From Lentisphaerae bacterium RIFOXYA12_FULL_48_11 (lineage in GTDB: Bacteria > Verrucomicrobiota > Kiritimatiellia > UBA8416 > YA12-FULL-48-11), in contig MHBM01000166.1 of the NCBI GenBank assembly GCA_001804885.1, positions 1-41,981 of the forward strand: a DNA stretch of 41,981 nucleotides, given 5' to 3'. The notes under the pieces are model-generated. The model was not told the origin of the DNA and did no database searches. It saw only the letters and a list, made by a program, of their open reading frames with translations. The translations under genes were made by a program, and so were the position numbers. This document shows, piece after piece, positions 1 to 11,209 of this stretch (positions are counted from its first letter, which is position 1; each line of letters begins with the position of its first letter).

Positions 1-1937
1 TGGAACATGATGATGCTAACAGGGCGCTTATGGGAGCCAACATGATGAGGCAGGCCGTTCCGCTACTGAAGACGGAATGCCCTTACGTTGCCACCGGCTT
101 GGAGAGTCGTATTGCTCGAGATTCCCGAGTTACTCAGGTTGCGACTGCGCCTGGTAAAGTTGCTTATGTTTCTGCACAGAAGATTGTAATTACTGAAGAC
201 GGGAAAATGCCTGCAAAGAAAGCGTCAAAAGAATATGCACAGGAATACATGTTGCAGAAGTTCAGACGTTCAAACGCAGGGACATGTTTTAACCAGAAGC
301 CGATAGTTAAGCTTGGGCAGAAAATTAAGAAGGCAGATATTATTGCGGATGGTCCTGCGACATGTGAGGGTGAGCTTTCTCTTGGTAAAAACCTTCTTGT
401 TGCATTTATGCCATGGTCTGGCTACAACTTTGAAGATGCTATTCTTATAAGTGAGCGCGTTCTGCGCGATGATATCTTTACTTCTATCCATGTGCAGGAG
501 TTTGAGGTTGGTGCACGTGATACGAAGCTTGGTCCTGAGGAAATTACCCGTGATATTCCAAATGTGGGTGAGGAAGCTTTAAAGAATCTTGGTGTCGATG
601 GTGTCATACGTATAGGCGCTGAGGTTCGCCCTGGTGATATACTTGTAGGAAAAATTACACCCAAGAGTGAAACAGAGCTGGCTCCGGAAGAGCGCCTGCT
701 TCGTGCAATTTTCGGGGAAAAGGCCGCCGAAGTCAGGGACACATCTCTGACGGTTCCAAGCGGAACGCGAGGCATTGTAATGGATGTCAAGGTCACTGCT
801 CACAAGGAAGTGAAACGTACCGAGTCTACCCCAAGTGAGAGGCGCCGTCAGGTTAAGGGAATTAATGAAGAGCACAAGCAGAAGAAGCAGGCGCTTACAG
901 ATGAATTGACCGAGGCGCTTAGCAATATTCTTCTCGGTGAAAAGATTCCTCTCGATGTTGTGGACTCTGAGGCTGGTGAGACAATTATTCCGGCAAACAG
1001 GAAAATTACAAAAACTCTTCTTCGCAAGCTGGCGGCTGCAAGTGATCATATTCAGATTGAAAGCAGTCCGATTCAGATAAAGATAGATGAGATTATCGGG
1101 GAGTTCAAACCCAAGTTTGCAGAACTAGATATTGAGCGTGATCGTGCTCTTGACCGGGTTGAGAGCGGTGATGATATCGATCAGGGAATTATCAAGCAGG
1201 TCCGGGTTTATGTTGCTGCAAAACAACGTCTTGCGGTTGGTGATAAGTTGGCTGGTCGTCATGGTAATAAGGGCGTAGTGGCCCGTATCATGCCTGACTG
1301 TGAAATGCCGTTTCTTCCAGATGGCACGCCGGTTGACATTGTATTAAACCCCCTTGGTGTACCTTCGCGTATGAACCTTGGGCAGGTCTTTGAGACGCAT
1401 CTTGGCGCAGCGTGCAAGATCTTGGGAATGTATGCAGACACTCCGGTGTTTGATGGTATTTCCGAGAAGGATATCGAGAATCTTCTGTCGAAGGCGCAGT
1501 TGTCACGTGATGGCAAGACGGATCTATATGACGGCAGGACTGGACAGGCTTTTGATCAGCGCGTAGTGGTCGGCCAAATCTATATGATGAAGTTGCATCA
1601 TCTTGTCAGTGATAAAATACATGCCCGAGCAGTTGGTCCTTATTCTCTGGTTACTCAGCAACCTTTGGGTGGTAAAGCCCAGTATGGTGGTCAGAGGCTT
1701 GGAGAAATGGAAGTCTGGGCTCTTGAGGCGTATGGAGTCGCTTATGCTCTCCAGGAATTGTTGACCGTCAAGAGTGATGATGTTGCCGGCCGTACCAGAA
1801 TTTATGAATCGATAGTTAAAGGTGAAAACACCCTTGAAGCAGGAGTGCCCGAGTCGTTCAGTGTGCTTGTTAACGAACTCAGAGGTCTGTGTCTCAATGT
1901 GATGATTAGCGGATCCAAGTCGGAGGCGAAGCTGTAA
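1..1937 (+). CDS. rpoB: DNA-directed RNA polymerase beta subunit (3' part)
   Basis: Catalytic-core beta subunit of RNA polymerase, cut by the window start. The reading frame is open from base 3 and begins in the conserved block [14 protein letters not shown], which lies well past the rifampicin pocket, so about the last 645 residues are visible. Recognisable blocks are the fork/active-site region ([14 protein letters not shown]), [13 protein letters not shown] with the active-site lysines, and the C-terminal clamp-binding segment ([23 protein letters not shown] written in part). Between the VRDTSL motif and [14 protein letters not shown] there is a charged, helical insertion of roughly 120 residues in the place of the E. 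coli-type lineage insertion. The stop overlaps the rpoC start (TAATG), indicating translational coupling. Identity is certain; only the 5' end is missing. Confidence 0.98.
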   Translation, partial: EHDDANRALMGANMMRQAVPLLKTECPYVATGLESRIARDSRVTQVATAPGKVAYVSAQKIVITEDGKMPAKKASKEYAQEYMLQKFRRSNAGTCFNQKPIVKLGQKIKKADIIADGPATCEGELSLGKNLLVAFMPWSGYNFEDAILISERVLRDDIFTSIHVQEFEVGARDTKLGPEEITRDIPNVGEEALKNLGVDGVIRIGAEVRPGDILVGKITPKSETELAPEERLLRAIFGEKAAEVRDTSLTVPSGTRGIVMDVKVTAHKEVKRTESTPSERRRQVKGINEEHKQKKQALTDELTEALSNILLGEKIPLDVVDSEAGETIIPANRKITKTLLRKLAAASDHIQIESSPIQIKIDEIIGEFKPKFAELDIERDRALDRVESGDDIDQGIIKQVRVYVAAKQRLAVGDKLAGRHGNKGVVARIMPDCEMPFLPDGTPVDIVLNPLGVPSRMNLGQVFETHLGAACKILGMYADTPVFDGISEKDIENLLSKAQLSRDGKTDLYDGRTGQAFDQRVVVGQIYMMKLHHLVSDKIHARAVGPYSLVTQQPLGGKAQYGGQRLGEMEVWALEAYGVAYALQELLTVKSDDVAGRTRIYESIVKGENTLEAGVPESFSVLVNELRGLCLNVMISGSKSEAKL

Positions 1938-4900
1938 TGAGCCAAGTATCAGGAAGTGAAAATTCGAATCAGAACTACGTGGCTAGGGAAATTATGGGTT
2001 TGTCTGACTTTGAAAGTTTCGATTCAGTAGGAATCACTCTTGCATCGCCAGAGACAATCCGGTCATGGAGTAGGGGTGAGGTAAAAAATCCAGAAACAAT
2101 CAACTACAGAACCTATAAGCCTGAAAGAGGCGGCTTGTTCTGTGAACGTATATTTGGACCTACGCGTGACTGGGAGTGCAGTTGCGGTAAGTATAAACGC
2201 ATCAAGCACAAGGGTGTTATATGCGACAGGTGCGGAGTTGAAGTAACGGTAGCCCGTGTCCGGCGTGAACGGATGGGGCATATTGAACTTGCTGTTCCTG
2301 TTTCTCATATATGGTTCTTTAAATGTACTCCAAGCCGTCTTGGCCTTGTTCTGGATATGACCAGTACAAATCTGGAGCGTGTTCTTTACTATGAAGATTA
2401 TCTGGTTGTTGATCCCGGTGATACGGCACTGAAGGCAAAGCAGCTTTTAAGTGAAATGGAATACCGTGAGGCCCAGGAGAAATATGGTGATAGTTTTGTG
2501 GCTAAGATGGGTGCTGAAGCTATCCGCGATCTTCTGCAGAAAGTAAATCTAGACGAACTGATGGTCGATCTTGAAGTCCAGATGGAGAATACCCGCAGCA
2601 AGCAGACTCGAAAGAAACTCTCCAAGCGTATGAAGGTGGTTGAAGGTTTCAGAAGCAGCGTGAGTAGGCCTGAATGGATGATTCTTGATGTTCTTCCTGT
2701 AATTCCGCCGGATCTTCGTCCTCTGGTGCCTCTTGAAGGTGGTCGTTTTGCGACTTCTGACCTTAATGATTTGTACAGGCGTGTTATAAACAGAAACAAC
2801 CGGTTGAAAAATCTGCAGCAGTTGAAGACTCCGGATGTAATTATTCGCAACGAAAAGCGAATGTTGCAGGAAGCCGTTGACGCGGTGTTTGATAATGGGC
2901 GCCACGGACGTGCTGTTACAGGGGCAGGAAATCGTCCCCTGAAGTCTTTAAGCGATATGCTCAAGGGTAAAGGCGGACGTTTCCGTCAGAATCTCCTCGG
3001 TAAGCGCGTTGACTATTCGGGCAGGTCCGTAATTGTTATCGGGCCTGAGCTGAAATTGAATCAGTGCGGTCTGCCGAAAAAAATGGCTCTCGTTCTTTTT
3101 GAGCCTTTCATAATAAGGCGTTTGAAGGAGATGGGTGTTGTTCATACCGTCCGTAGCGCGAAGAAGCTGATCGAAAGAGAGTCGGATGAGGTGTGGGATA
3201 TACTCGAAGAAGTGACGAAGGGTAAGACGGTCATGTTAAACCGTGCGCCCACATTGCACAGATTGAGTATCCAATCTTTTGAGCCGATACTTGTCGAAGG
3301 TGAAGCCATCCAGATTCATCCTTTGGTATGTACTGCTTTTAATGCTGACTTTGACGGTGACCAGATGGCTGTTCACGTTCCGCTTTCAGTGGAAGCCCAG
3401 TTGGAGTCAAGGTTGTTAATGATGTCGACCAATAGTATTTTCTCGCCTTCGAGCGGCAGGTCGATCATGACGCCCACGCAGGATATTGCCCTTGGAATCT
3501 ACTATCTGACGTCGCTGAGTCAAAGGGACAAGCAAAAGAGCTTTAAAAAGAAAGAAGAAACTGAGGTTGAGCATTTGCCGATCTTCAGTGATGTGAATGA
3601 AGTCAAGCTTGCCTATTATGATGGGGCTGTAAAAACGCATGACAGAATTCGCTTCAAGAATCCCGATTTTGGCCGTGATACGGTTTTCGGCGACAAGAAT
3701 AAGAGGGTCCTGGTAACCACGGTTGGCAGAGTGTTTTTCAATGAAATATGGCCGGAAATGATTGGTTTTGTGAATATTCTGGTCAATAAGGAAAAGCTTG
3801 GAAATTTGATATGGCACTGTCATCGAAGTGCTGGTCATGCCCGGGCTGTTAAAGTTTTGGATGATTTAAAGAGCCTTGGTTTTGATCAGGCGACGCTTGC
3901 CGGTATTTCGATCGGAATGGTCGATCTGATAGTTCCTGAGGACAAGAATCGTCTGGTTGAGTCGGCAAGAGATCAGGTGAAGGAAGTCGACAAGCAGTAT
4001 AAGCAGGGTGTTATTACTGATGGTGAACGTTACAATAAGATCGTTGACATCTGGACCCAGGCAACCGATTCGATTTCAAATGCCATGTATCGTGCAATCG
4101 AGGAGAATGTTGGGAGCAATGAGGCTAACCCGGTATTCATGATGGTTGATTCGAAATCTAGGGGAAGCCGTCAGCAGATACGTCAGCTTGCCGGTATGCG
4201 TGGATTGATGGCTAAGCCGTCAGGTGAGATCATTGAGCGTCCTATTGTTGCCAACTTTCGCGAAGGCCTCAGTGTTCTTGAGTACTTCATAAGTACTCAT
4301 GGTGCACGAAAGGGTCTTGCGGATACAGCTCTGAAAACTGCGGATGCCGGTTATCTTACACGTAAGCTGGTTGACGTTTCGCAGGATGTGATTGTATCTG
4401 AACAGGATTGCAATACGGTAAACGGTATCGAGGTGGGCGCGATAGTGGAAGGTGATGAGGAACTCGTGTCTCTCAGAACCAGAATCCTCGGCAGGACTGT
4501 ATTAAATGATCTTGTCGACCAGATTCGGAAAGAGACCATTGTTAGGGCTGGTGATGAGATTGATGAAGACGCGTGCGACAGAATTGTTGCGGCGGGTATT
4601 GAACGAGTGAAAATCAGAAGTGTGCTTACTTGTGAATCCAGGGTTGGGATTTGTGCGCGTTGCTATGGACGTGATCTTGCAACCGGGAAAATGGTTGAAG
4701 TTGGAACTGCAACAGGAATCATTGCCGCTCAGTCGATTGGGGAGCCTGGTACGCAGCTCACGATGAGAACGTTCCATATAGGTGGAACTGCGAGTTCTGT
4801 GTTTAAACAGCCTGAGATTCTGGTTAAGAATAGCGGTGTTGTTCGTTATCACGAATTGAGAGTTGTTAAAAACAAGGAAGGCGACAACGTTGTCCTGAAT

Positions 4901-6130
4901 AAGAATGGTGTAATTACCGTTCATGATGACGCCGGTGGCGAGTTAGAGAGATATACTCCGGCCATGGGTGCAATTGTTCTCATTGAGGAAGGCGGCAGTA
5001 TTAAGAAGGGGCAGTGCCTTGCAAAATGGGATCCATACAGTGTGCCTATTCTTGCTGAGCAGGAAGGTATAATCAGTTTTCATGATTTCGTCGAAAACGT
5101 GTCGGTGAAAAAGGAGATTGATGAAGCAACGGGTCTCAGGGGGACAGTTGTTCTTGATAACAAAGAAAACCTGCATCCGCAGATCATTATTCGAAATGAA
5201 GGCGCCAATGATGTGCTTGGCTTCTACAGTATTCCTGCCGGTGCGCATGTAATCGTCAAGGAGAAGCAGAAGGTTCTACCTGGTGAATTGCTTGCAAAGA
5301 CGCCGCGAAAGGAATCAAAGACGAGGGATATTACCGGTGGCTTGCCGAGAGTGGCAGAGCTTTTCGAGGCACGGCAGCCTAAGGACGCAGCGGAAATTGC
5401 CAAGATTGAAGGTATTGTCGACTTTGCTCCAAATCAACGCGGTAAACGTTGCCTGATCATCAGGGACGAGACAACGGGTGATACTGAGGAGCATCTGATT
5501 CCGATGGGTAAACATATTGTGGTGTTCAAGGGAGATCGCGTCAAGAAGGGGCAGCAGCTTACTGAAGGACCGGTTGTTCCGCAGGAAATTCTTGATGTGT
5601 GCGGACCTCAGGAACTTCAGGAATACCTGGTTAATGAGGTTCAGGAGGTTTACCGTCTGCAGGGTGTTGAAATCAACGATAAACATATCGAAATTATTGT
5701 AAGGCAGATGTTGCGTAAAGTGAGGATTACCAATCCTGGCGACACTGAATTCCTCTGGGGTGAACAGATTTCGAAGCAGAGGTTTATTGAAGTTAATGAG
5801 CAGGCTATTGCAGAGGGCAAGCGTCCTGCGGAAGCTACGCCAGCGCTGCTTGGTATTACAAAAGCATCTCTTGAGACAGACAGCTTTATATCGGCTGCTT
5901 CATTCCAGGATACGACACGTGTACTTACTGACGCAGCTACTCTTGGGCGCATAGACAACCTCAAGGGTTTTAAAGAAAATGTGATTATGGGGCATCTGGT
6001 TCCTGGTGGAACGGGCTTCCATATGCACAGAAATATCAAGCTGGTGCCTCTCGCTGAGCCGGTGCCGGAAGAAGAGCTCCCGGTGCCAGAAGAGTCGGCC
6101 GGTAAAAAGTTGCAGGATTTGTTAGGTTGA
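1937..6130 (+). CDS. rpoC: DNA-directed RNA polymerase beta' subunit
   Basis: Largest subunit of RNA polymerase, 1397 residues, close to the E. coli length. It carries the N-terminal zinc ribbon ([20 protein letters not shown], residues about 81-100), the catalytic Mg-binding motif [12 protein letters not shown], the second zinc site ([13 protein letters not shown]), the bridge helix/trigger loop ([19 protein letters not shown]) and then a long insertion before [16 protein letters not shown]. That insertion corresponds in position to the E. coli SI3 module of the trigger loop. The C-terminal tail is acidic and proline/glutamate rich. Translation starts at an ATG sharing one base with the rpoB stop, with GGAGG about 10 nt upstream inside rpoB. 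No stop, frameshift or missing motif was seen. Confidence 0.99.
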   Translation: MSQVSGSENSNQNYVAREIMGLSDFESFDSVGITLASPETIRSWSRGEVKNPETINYRTYKPERGGLFCERIFGPTRDWECSCGKYKRIKHKGVICDRCGVEVTVARVRRERMGHIELAVPVSHIWFFKCTPSRLGLVLDMTSTNLERVLYYEDYLVVDPGDTALKAKQLLSEMEYREAQEKYGDSFVAKMGAEAIRDLLQKVNLDELMVDLEVQMENTRSKQTRKKLSKRMKVVEGFRSSVSRPEWMILDVLPVIPPDLRPLVPLEGGRFATSDLNDLYRRVINRNNRLKNLQQLKTPDVIIRNEKRMLQEAVDAVFDNGRHGRAVTGAGNRPLKSLSDMLKGKGGRFRQNLLGKRVDYSGRSVIVIGPELKLNQCGLPKKMALVLFEPFIIRRLKEMGVVHTVRSAKKLIERESDEVWDILEEVTKGKTVMLNRAPTLHRLSIQSFEPILVEGEAIQIHPLVCTAFNADFDGDQMAVHVPLSVEAQLESRLLMMSTNSIFSPSSGRSIMTPTQDIALGIYYLTSLSQRDKQKSFKKKEETEVEHLPIFSDVNEVKLAYYDGAVKTHDRIRFKNPDFGRDTVFGDKNKRVLVTTVGRVFFNEIWPEMIGFVNILVNKEKLGNLIWHCHRSAGHARAVKVLDDLKSLGFDQATLAGISIGMVDLIVPEDKNRLVESARDQVKEVDKQYKQGVITDGERYNKIVDIWTQATDSISNAMYRAIEENVGSNEANPVFMMVDSKSRGSRQQIRQLAGMRGLMAKPSGEIIERPIVANFREGLSVLEYFISTHGARKGLADTALKTADAGYLTRKLVDVSQDVIVSEQDCNTVNGIEVGAIVEGDEELVSLRTRILGRTVLNDLVDQIRKETIVRAGDEIDEDACDRIVAAGIERVKIRSVLTCESRVGICARCYGRDLATGKMVEVGTATGIIAAQSIGEPGTQLTMRTFHIGGTASSVFKQPEILVKNSGVVRYHELRVVKNKEGDNVVLNKNGVITVHDDAGGELERYTPAMGAIVLIEEGGSIKKGQCLAKWDPYSVPILAEQEGIISFHDFVENVSVKKEIDEATGLRGTVVLDNKENLHPQIIIRNEGANDVLGFYSIPAGAHVIVKEKQKVLPGELLAKTPRKESKTRDITGGLPRVAELFEARQPKDAAEIAKIEGIVDFAPNQRGKRCLIIRDETTGDTEEHLIPMGKHIVVFKGDRVKKGQQLTEGPVVPQEILDVCGPQELQEYLVNEVQEVYRLQGVEINDKHIEIIVRQMLRKVRITNPGDTEFLWGEQISKQRFIEVNEQAIAEGKRPAEATPALLGITKASLETDSFISAASFQDTTRVLTDAATLGRIDNLKGFKENVIMGHLVPGGTGFHMHRNIKLVPLAEPVPEEELPVPEESAGKKLQDLLG

Positions 6131-6199
6131 TGCTTGCGGTCTGCTGTAAAGATGTGGTAACGTGCGCGACTCGTTTTCGCGTGAAAAAGGATTTGTGAA

Positions 6200-6610
6200 A
6201 TGCCAACGATAAATCAGCTTGTAAGAAAAGGCAGAACAAAAATAAGTAAGAAGAGTAAATCACCTGCGCTCATGGGGTGTGCACAGCGGCGTGGAGTTTG
6301 CCTCGCTGTTAAAACTCAGACTCCCAAGAAGCCGAATTCAGCGCTGCGAAAAGTGGCGAGGGTCAGGCTTACGACGGGCTATGAAGTAACTGCATATATT
6401 CCCGGTGAGGGACATAATCTTCAGGAACACAGTGTTGTTCTTGTGCGTGGTGGGCGCGTAAAAGATCTGCCAGGTGTCCGGTATCACATTGTGCGAGGGA
6501 CTCTTGATTCCCTCGGCGCTGCCGGTCCCAGCAATACAAACAAGTTGAGCAGAAATGTAAGTCGTTCCAAGTATGGTGTAAAGAAAGAGCAGAAAGAACA
6601 AAAGGCTTAG
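6200..6610 (+). CDS. rpsL: 30S ribosomal protein S12
   Basis: Decoding-centre ribosomal protein, 136 residues. It begins with [12 protein letters not shown] and contains the two conserved loops that touch helix 44 and the A-site t[21 protein letters not shown] and [13 protein letters not shown]. The lysines at which streptomycin-resistance substitutions usually arise (K43 and K88 in E. coli numbering) are both present, so the allele looks streptomycin-sensitive. The C-terminal tail is extended by a lysine/glutamate-rich stretch (KKEQKEQKA). It opens the str segment 69 nt after rpoC and is followed 11 nt later by rpsG. An AAGGA-like ribosome binding site lies about 9 nt before the ATG. Confidence 0.99.
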   Translation: MPTINQLVRKGRTKISKKSKSPALMGCAQRRGVCLAVKTQTPKKPNSALRKVARVRLTTGYEVTAYIPGEGHNLQEHSVVLVRGGRVKDLPGVRYHIVRGTLDSLGAAGPSNTNKLSRNVSRSKYGVKKEQKEQKA

Positions 6611-6621
6611 TGGAGTAAACG

Positions 6622-7092
6622 ATGGCTAGAAGGCACAGAGCGATCAAGAGCAACATGACGACAGACCCTAAGTTCAACAGCGAACTTGTTGCTCGAATAA
6701 TAAATTGCATTATGAGGCGCGGCAAAAAAACCGTTGCTGAAGGAATTGTTTACGGAGCGCTTGATGAGATTAAGGCTAAGTTGGGTGAGGATCCGCTGGA
6801 AGTGCTTATCAAGGCTGTTGACAATGTTAAGCCCAAGGTGGAAGTGAAGTCTCGTCGAGTTGGTGGCGCGACATATCAGGTGCCTGTGGAGGTCAACAGA
6901 TTGCGAGGCATGGCTCTTGCAATCAGGTGGATGGTTGAACATTCCAGTGGGCGAAAAGGTGTTCCAATGAAGAAAGCCCTGTCTACCGAGATCATGGAAG
7001 CGTATAAAGGCCAGGGTGAAGCCATAAAGAAGCGTGATGATACTCACAAAATGGCGCAGGCGAACAGGGCGTTTGCGCATTATGCATGGTAG
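6622..7092 (+). CDS. rpsG: 30S ribosomal protein S7
   Basis: Head-domain assembly protein of the small subunit, 156 residues, the usual short bacterial form. It shows the family start MARRHRAIK, the KPKVEVKSRRVGGATYQVPVEV hairpin region (beta-ribbon near the E site; given here in part) and the C-terminal KMAQANRAFAHYAW. It follows rpsL by only 11 nt, so the long rpsL-rpsG spacer that is the S7 autoregulatory target in E. coli is absent here; if the operon is autoregulated, the site must lie elsewhere. A GGAG sequence precedes the ATG. Confidence 0.99.
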   Translation: MARRHRAIKSNMTTDPKFNSELVARIINCIMRRGKKTVAEGIVYGALDEIKAKLGEDPLEVLIKAVDNVKPKVEVKSRRVGGATYQVPVEVNRLRGMALAIRWMVEHSSGRKGVPMKKALSTEIMEAYKGQGEAIKKRDDTHKMAQANRAFAHYAW

Positions 7093-7110
7093 TGAATAAT
7101 CTCTTTTTTA

Positions 7111-7132
7111 GCGATTCGGGCATCTGGATCGC
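7111..7132 (+). promoter_or_regulatory. hairpin in the fusA leader
   Basis: In the 56-nt rpsG-fusA spacer, bases 7111-7118 can pair with 7125-7132 (8 pairs, two of them G-U) around a 6-nt loop. It is preceded, not followed, by a T run (7101-7109 region), so it does not look like a forward terminator. It could shape the fusA translation-initiation region. This is inference from pairing only. Confidence 0.25.
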
Positions 7133-7148
7133 GGGTTAATAACTGAAA

Positions 7149-9284
7149 ATGGAAGCAGTTTTGGAAAAGCGTAAAGACAGTAAAATGACCGGAAAAACCG
7201 GAAGCCGTGAGGCTCCGGAAAGACCGCGTCCTCTTGGAATGGTCCGCAATATTGGCATAATTGCACATATTGATGCGGGAAAGACCACCACGACTGAACG
7301 CATGCTGTATTACGCTGGGAAAGTTTACAAGATGGGTGAAGTTCATGACGGTACAACCGTTATGGATTATATGATACAGGAAAAAGAGCGTGGCATAACA
7401 ATCACAAGCGCTGCGACAACATGTTTCTGGCGTGATCACCAGGTGAATATTATTGATACTCCTGGACATGTCGATTTTACCGTTGAAGTTCAGCGTTCGT
7501 TGAGGGTGTTGGATGGAGCTGTGGGTATTTTCTGTGGTGTTGGTGGTGTGCAGCCGCAGTCGGAAACAGTCTGGCATCAGGCTGATTCTTATGGTGTACC
7601 AAGGATTGCCTTTGTGAACAAGATGGATCGAATGGGCGCGGACTTTGACAGGGTGGTATCGGAAATACGAAAGCGTTTGGGATCAAATGCTGTACCAGTT
7701 CAAATTCCATGGGGAAGCGAAGAGAATTTCAGGGGTATTATTGATCTAATTTCCATGAAGGTTCTTACATTTGATGAGGAAAGTCTTGGTTCCAAAATCA
7801 ACTACGGCCCTATCCCCTCTGATCTTGCCGTTGCTGCGGAGAAAGCACGCGCAGAGTTGATTGAGAAAGTTGCTGAAAACGACGAGGAAGTTCTGGCTGT
7901 ATATATGGACAACCCCGATGTTCCGGCCGCTGTCCTGAAAGAGGGGATCAGGAGAAAAGTTATTTCCGGTGAACTGATTCCTGTTCTGTGCGGCTCTTCT
8001 CTTAAGAACAAGGGTTGCCAGCAGGTGCTTGATGCGGTTGTAGATTATCTACCCTCTCCTTTTGATGTCCCAATGATTAAGGGGCATCATACTGGAACTG
8101 GAGCTGAAGTTTCGCGTGAAGCTGATGATTTTGGGCCAACGAGTGCGCTTGCTTTCAAGATTGTTAATGATTCTTATGTTGGCAGGCTTGTCTTTGTGAG
8201 AGTTTATTCAGGTCGTCTAAAAAAAGGTCAGAATATATACAATTCCCGTACTAAGAAAAGGGAGAAAATTGGACGATTGCTTCAGCTCCATGCGGATAGT
8301 CGGACTGATGTTGAGACCTTATTTTCAGGCGAAATCGGGGCGATTGCCGGTTTAAAGCAGGCAACAACTGGTGACACGCTCTGTGCGGAGAATGCTCCGG
8401 TAGAGCTGGAGAGGATTCATTTTCCGGAACCTGTGATGTTCATGGCGATCGAACCTAAGAGCAGAGCTGACAGGGACAAGCTTGCTGAAGCTATGAATGC
8501 ACTTGCGGCAGAAGATCCGACATGTGTTGTCAGGACTGATCCAGAAACTGGACAGACAATAATCAGTGGTATGGGGGAGCTTCATCTTGAGATCCTCAGG
8601 GATCGTATGTTGCGTGAGTTCAGGGTTGAGGCCAATGCCGGTAAACCAATGGTTGCCTATTATGAGACTGTTACCAAGGCCGGACGAGGAGAGTACGTTT
8701 TTGACAGGGATATCGGCGGACACAGGCAGTTTGCTCAGCTTACGGTTGAGGTCGCTCCTGGTAAAAGAGGCTCGGGAAATAATATTGAGATAAAGCTTTC
8801 TAAGAACATAGTGCCCGAAGAATTCTGGCAATCTATTGAAGAGGGACTTAATGATGGTATTATGACGGGAGTTTTGGGCCGCTGTCCTGTTATTGATATA
8901 GCGGTTCGTGTAATTGATGCAAAATTTATTCCTGAGATTTCCACGGAAGTTGCGTTCAGAACTGCAGCAGTAATGGCATTCCGTGAGGCTGTAATGGGTA
9001 GTATGCCTGAGTTTCTTGAACCAATCATGGAGCTTGAAATAATTACCCCAGGCGAACATATGGGCGATGTTATTGGCGATTTGAACGGGCGCCGCGGTAA
9101 GGTCCGCGAGATGGAAGCACGTGGCATGAGTCAGATTGTTCGTGCCGGTGTACCTCTAGCGGAGTTGTTCGGATATTCGACGGCGATAAGGTCGGTTACG
9201 CGTGGTCGTGCAAGTTATACGATGGAACCGGAGCAGTTTGAGATAGTGCCAGAAGCAATTAAGCAGGAATTGTTGAACAGGTGA
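7149..9284 (+). CDS. fusA: translation elongation factor G
   Basis: Ribosomal translocase GTPase, 711 residues. G1 is [12 protein letters not shown] (residues 39-50), G2 lies in [13 protein letters not shown]3 is DTPGHVDF and G4 is [10 protein letters not shown]. Domains II-V follow, with [13 protein letters not shown] in domain III and [18 protein letters not shown] in domain V. Relative to E. coli EF-G, where the P-loop begins near residue 17, the open frame adds about 22 charged residues at the N-terminus ([15 protein letters not shown]). The ATG at 7185 is an alternative start that would shorten this; neither has a strong ribosome binding site. No tuf gene follows; rpsJ begins 7 nt after the stop. 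Confidence 0.98.
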   Translation: MEAVLEKRKDSKMTGKTGSREAPERPRPLGMVRNIGIIAHIDAGKTTTTERMLYYAGKVYKMGEVHDGTTVMDYMIQEKERGITITSAATTCFWRDHQVNIIDTPGHVDFTVEVQRSLRVLDGAVGIFCGVGGVQPQSETVWHQADSYGVPRIAFVNKMDRMGADFDRVVSEIRKRLGSNAVPVQIPWGSEENFRGIIDLISMKVLTFDEESLGSKINYGPIPSDLAVAAEKARAELIEKVAENDEEVLAVYMDNPDVPAAVLKEGIRRKVISGELIPVLCGSSLKNKGCQQVLDAVVDYLPSPFDVPMIKGHHTGTGAEVSREADDFGPTSALAFKIVNDSYVGRLVFVRVYSGRLKKGQNIYNSRTKKREKIGRLLQLHADSRTDVETLFSGEIGAIAGLKQATTGDTLCAENAPVELERIHFPEPVMFMAIEPKSRADRDKLAEAMNALAAEDPTCVVRTDPETGQTIISGMGELHLEILRDRMLREFRVEANAGKPMVAYYETVTKAGRGEYVFDRDIGGHRQFAQLTVEVAPGKRGSGNNIEIKLSKNIVPEEFWQSIEEGLNDGIMTGVLGRCPVIDIAVRVIDAKFIPEISTEVAFRTAAVMAFREAVMGSMPEFLEPIMELEIITPGEHMGDVIGDLNGRRGKVREMEARGMSQIVRAGVPLAELFGYSTAIRSVTRGRASYTMEPEQFEIVPEAIKQELLNR

Positions 9285-9291
9285 GAATATA

Positions 9292-9600
9292 ATGGAAGGT
9301 CAGCGAATACGAATTAAATTACAGGCCTATGATCACAGTGTTCTGGATCAGGCGGTTAAAGACATAATCGAAACTGCCAAGGGTACTGGAGCCGAGGTCG
9401 TGGGGCCCACGCCGCTTCCGACAAGGATAGAGCGGTTCACGGTGAACCGGAGTCCGCATGCGGATAAGAAGTCAATGGATCAGTTTGAAATGCGGACACA
9501 CAAGCGTTTGCTGGATATTGTTGGACCTACAGCGAAGACAGTTGATGAACTTAAGAAACTGAATCTTCCTGCAGGTGTTGACATAACAATAAAGATTTGA
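9292..9600 (+). CDS. rpsJ: 30S ribosomal protein S10
   Basis: Small-subunit head protein and, as NusE, a partner of NusB/NusG in antitermination. The 102 residues match the family length and motifs ([55 protein letters not shown]). It is the first gene of the S10 block and directly follows fusA by 7 nt, so the str and S10 segments are joined with no tuf between them. Confidence 0.99.
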   Translation: MEGQRIRIKLQAYDHSVLDQAVKDIIETAKGTGAEVVGPTPLPTRIERFTVNRSPHADKKSMDQFEMRTHKRLLDIVGPTAKTVDELKKLNLPAGVDITIKI

Positions 9601-9611
9601 GCGAGAGTATT

Positions 9612-10256
9612 ATGCAGGGATTGATTGGAAAAAAAATAGGTATGACGCAGGTTTTTGACGAGACTGGCTGCAGGGTTGCGGTTACTGTTCTTGAGGTAGG
9701 GCCGTGCGTGGTTATTCAGAAGAAAACCGTTGCGAATGACGGCTACGATGCCGTTCAGCTCGGATTTGGTGAACACAAGGAAAAGAACGTAGGGAAGGCT
9801 GCGTTGAGCCGTTTTAAGAAGATAGGCTCCACTCCCAAAATGTGGTTGCGTGAGTTTATCCTGGATAAAGGTGAAGAAGTAAAAGAGGGTGACGCGGTTA
9901 CGGCTTCAATTTTTGAAGGGGTTTCTTATGTTGACGTGACGGGAACAACAAAGGGGCGTGGTTTTCAGGGTGTAATGAAGAGGCATCTGATGCGTGGTGG
10001 TCCGATGACTCACGGAGGTCATTCCAAAAGAAGGATTGGATCTAACGGGCAAAATGCATTTCCTGCAAGGGTTTTGAAAGGGAAGCGTATGCCTGGCCAT
10101 ATGGGTAATGTGAGAATGACGCAGCAGAATCTGAAGGTCGTTCAGGTGCGTGCATCAGACAATTTGATTCTGATTAACGGCGCAATTCCTGGTCCAAATG
10201 GAAGTGTCCTAGTTGTTAAGAAAGCTCTTAAGAAGACGGCGGTTAAGACGAAATGA
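9612..10256 (+). CDS. rplC: 50S ribosomal protein L3
   Basis: Early-assembly large-subunit protein near the peptidyl-transferase centre, 214 residues from the chosen start. The open frame reaches back to a TTG at 9597, but the ATG at 9612 gives the family start (MQGLIGKKIGMTQVF) and has GAG spaced suitably upstream, so I use it. The central tentacle with the methylatable glutamine region (GPMTHGGHSKRRIGSNGQNAFPARV in part) and GKRMPGHMGN are intact. It overlaps rplD by 4 nt (ATGA). Confidence 0.97.
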   Translation: MQGLIGKKIGMTQVFDETGCRVAVTVLEVGPCVVIQKKTVANDGYDAVQLGFGEHKEKNVGKAALSRFKKIGSTPKMWLREFILDKGEEVKEGDAVTASIFEGVSYVDVTGTTKGRGFQGVMKRHLMRGGPMTHGGHSKRRIGSNGQNAFPARVLKGKRMPGHMGNVRMTQQNLKVVQVRASDNLILINGAIPGPNGSVLVVKKALKKTAVKTK

Positions 10257-10897
10257 AGACTTTGAAGGTGTTAAATGCCAAGGGGGAGTCGATCGGCGAT
10301 CTGGAAATTGCCGATGATATGCTTGTCCTTGACAAGGGAGTGCAGGCTGTACACGACGTTGTTGTTGCGTACCATAACAGACAGAGATCAGGAACAGCAT
10401 CGACTTTGAGAAAAGGCGAGGTTGCCGGCAGCAATAAGAAGCCGTGGAGACAGAAAGGTACAGGCCGTGCCCGTGCAGGTCTCAAGCAGTCACCGGTCTG
10501 GCGTGGTGGTGGTGTGGCGTTCGGTCCTCATCCGCGAAGCTATGAGACAAAGATCAACAAGAAGGTGGGACAACTGGCCTTCCGCAGAGCTTTAAGTGAG
10601 AAGATTGCGGCTGGACAAGTTACGGTTCTAGATGAGTTGATTATAGCTGAGCCAAAGACGAAAATTTTTGCTGGGTTGATGAAAGCAATTGCGGTAAAAG
10701 CCCCGGCATTGTTTGTGATGGGCAAACCTGATGCGAAAGTTGTCACTGCGGCTAAGAATATTCCTCTAGTTGAAGTAACAACGGCGGATATGGTTAATGT
10801 CTACCAGTTGCTCAGGTATCCTGTCTTGGTTGCGGATAAGGCGGGAATAGAGAAACTGAAGACACGGTTGCAGGTCGGGAAGGAGAGCGGTAAGTGA
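10253..10897 (+). CDS. rplD: 50S ribosomal protein L4
   Basis: Large-subunit protein of the exit tunnel, 214 residues. The tunnel loop is recognisable (GSNKKPWRQKGTGRARAG, followed by SPVWRGGGVAFGP). The C-terminal Rossmann-like half carries VEVTTADMVNVYQLLRYPVLV, as usual. It overlaps rplC by 4 nt at the start and rplW by 4 nt at the end, implying coupled translation. I saw no evidence for the E. coli-type L4 attenuator, whose S10 leader position is occupied here by fusA. Confidence 0.98.
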   Translation: MKTLKVLNAKGESIGDLEIADDMLVLDKGVQAVHDVVVAYHNRQRSGTASTLRKGEVAGSNKKPWRQKGTGRARAGLKQSPVWRGGGVAFGPHPRSYETKINKKVGQLAFRRALSEKIAAGQVTVLDELIIAEPKTKIFAGLMKAIAVKAPALFVMGKPDAKVVTAAKNIPLVEVTTADMVNVYQLLRYPVLVADKAGIEKLKTRLQVGKESGK

Positions 10898-11181
10898 AAA
10901 AGAATTCCCGTTTAATCGTGAAGAAGTTACAGGTGACGGAGAAGAGTGCGCGCCTTGCAGAGAAAGAAAACAAGTATTTTTTTATTGTAAATGCTTCCTC
11001 GAATAAGATTGAGATAAAGGGTGCAGTGGAAGAACTCTACAAGGTATCGGTCAGTAAGGTTAATACTGTAAATTACAGTGGTAAACTGAAGCGAGAAAGG
11101 ACAATGAAGTATGGTCGCAAATCCGATTGGAAACGGGCGATCGTAACTCTCGCTGAGGGGAGCAAGATAGAGCTGACTTAA
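10894..11181 (+). CDS. rplW: 50S ribosomal protein L23
   Basis: Tunnel-exit protein that docks trigger factor and SRP, 95 residues. Key family segments are LQVTEKSARLAEKENKYFF, EIKGAVEELYKVSVSKVNTV and GRKSDWKRAIVTL. The start is a GTG overlapping the rplD stop (GTGA). The N-terminal run is rich in lysine. Confidence 0.97.
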   Translation: MKKNSRLIVKKLQVTEKSARLAEKENKYFFIVNASSNKIEIKGAVEELYKVSVSKVNTVNYSGKLKRERTMKYGRKSDWKRAIVTLAEGSKIELT

Positions 11182-11209
11182 GTGTCAGTAGTGATTTCCG
11201 GAGAAAATA

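Noticed and set aside
2398..2964. 188-codon antisense open frame inside rpoC
   Set aside because: Serine/arginine-rich shadow translation opposite a conserved RpoC region.
8352..9059. 235-codon antisense open frame inside fusA
   Set aside because: The translated product is low-complexity with no motif, and the + strand frame is the well-conserved EF-G.
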